A stretch of DNA of 9,250 nt from Thermoanaerobaculia bacterium (GTDB lineage Bacteria; Acidobacteriota; Thermoanaerobaculia; Multivoradales; UBA5704), in assembly GCA_025937035.1 (NCBI GenBank), contig JAICSG010000109.1:1-9250 (forward strand), written 5' to 3'. A model generated the notes under the pieces. It was not told the origin of the DNA, ran no database searches, and saw only the letters and a program-made list of their open reading frames with translations. Below, one piece after another: positions 8,645 through 9,250 of this stretch (positions are counted from its first letter, which is position 1; the number at the start of each line of letters is the position of its first letter). The position numbers were made by a program, and so were the translations under genes.

Positions 8645-9250
8645 CCCCGCAGCGCCTCCACCGGATTCGACAGCACCCCAACCCCCGACACCTCCACCTC
8701 CACCCGGTCGCCGTCCACCAGGGGACCGACTCCTGAAGGGGTGCCGGTGAGCATCACGTCTCCCGGCTCCAGGGTCATCATCCGCGAGACGTAGAGCAGC
8801 AGGTCCACGATGGAGTAGGCCATCATCCGGGTGTGGCCGCGCTGGCGCTCGGCGCCGTTGACCCGGGTGACCACCTCCAGGTCCTCCAGGTCCGCGCCGA
8901 GCCGGATGGCCGGCCCCAGCGGGCAGAAGGTGTCGAACCCCTTGGCGCGGGTGAACTGGACGTCCTTCTTCTGGAGGTCGCGGGCGGTGACGTCGTTGGC
9001 GCAGGTCACGCCGAGGACGGCGTCCCGGGCCTCCGCGGCCGAGGCGCGGCGGAGCCGGTGGCGCAGCACGACCGCGATCTCCCCCTCGTGCTCCACCCGC
9101 TGGCTCTCGGGCGGGAGGACGATCGGCGTGGCCGGCCCGATCAGGGAAGAGGGAGCCTTGAGGAAGATCAGCGGCTCGGGGGGCATCGGGTTGTCGAGCT
9201 CCTTCGCGTGCTCCCGGTAGTTGCGGCCGATGCCCACGATCTTCCCCGGA
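8641..9250 (-). CDS. Fumarylacetoacetate hydrolase (FAH) family protein, 5'-truncated by window edge
   Basis: Metal-dependent enzyme of the FAH superfamily (acylpyruvases, oxaloacetate decarboxylases, 2-keto-4-pentenoate hydratase relatives). The frame is open to the right edge, and the residues before the first possible GTG at 9235-9237 read PGKI, continuing the family pattern P-x-KIV-x-x-x-x-NY. The true start is therefore outside the window. Counting from that GTG, the metal ligands are Glu51 and Glu53 in EHEGEIAVV and Asp82 in CANDVTARDLQ. The lid His10 and Glu13 are in NYREHAKEL. Their spacing matches human FAHD1 as I recall it. GTPSGVGPL (165-173) and the C-terminal VSGVGVLSNPV are further signatures. 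The C terminus is complete. Nothing in the window ties it functionally to the ATP synthase genes, and the exact substrate cannot be assigned. Confidence 0.93.
   Translation of the reverse strand, partial: PGKIVGIGRNYREHAKELDNPMPPEPLIFLKAPSSLIGPATPIVLPPESQRVEHEGEIAVVLRHRLRRASAAEARDAVLGVTCANDVTARDLQKKDVQFTRAKGFDTFCPLGPAIRLGADLEDLEVVTRVNGAERQRGHTRMMAYSIVDLLLYVSRMMTLEPGDVMLTGTPSGVGPLVDGDRVEVEVSGVGVLSNPVEALRG

Noticed and set aside
9235..9237. GTG as the start codon of the FAH-family gene
   Set aside because: The four codons upstream, up to the window edge, read PGKI and continue the conserved family N terminus, so the gene begins outside the window.

Overview
The window is a very GC-rich bacterial segment. 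It is dominated by an F1Fo ATP synthase operon on the minus strand. The operon runs right to left as atpZ, atpI, atpB, atpE, atpF, atpH, atpA, atpG and atpD; atpD is cut by the left edge of the window after 393 codons. This is the classical I-B-E-F-H-A-G-D order with an AtpZ-type gene added in front. atpC (epsilon) is not present and would be expected beyond the left edge. Spacers inside the operon run from a 4-base overlap to 78 bases.

Upstream of the operon, also on the minus strand, are an Rrf2-family transcription regulator, a HAD-superfamily hydrolase whose stop lies 12 bases before the regulator start, and a fumarylacetoacetate hydrolase (FAH) family enzyme cut by the right edge. One small plus-strand ORF (48 residues, hydrophobic) lies between the FAH and HAD genes and shares a CTAG stop tetramer with the FAH gene.

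The 113-base spacer between the regulator gene and atpZ holds the clearest regulatory signal. It has a sigma70-like promoter (TTCACA, 17-base spacer, TATGCT, with an extended -10 TG). The -35 box lies inside a perfect 10-base inverted repeat whose core is TGTGA-N6-TCACA. This is the CRP-type consensus, placed directly beside an Rrf2 gene. A second structure, a near-perfect GC-rich hairpin between atpE and atpF, covers the atpF Shine-Dalgarno and could set relative translation of the c and b subunits.

Lineage: very high G/C at third codon positions, secretory-type N-terminal extensions on subunits b and c, and an alpha subunit of 583 residues with a roughly 68-residue insertion suggest a GC-rich phylum such as Acidobacteriota or a related uncultured group, but this is only an impression. 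The c and a subunit residues indicate a proton-coupled enzyme. No stretch over 300 bases lacks a gene; the longest gene-free stretch is 7110-7222. I saw no tRNA, rRNA, CRISPR or insertion sequence. Most of the window is conserved housekeeping machinery, and I do not see a clearly new system. The points worth following are the operator, the alpha insertion, the hairpin and the small membrane ORF.
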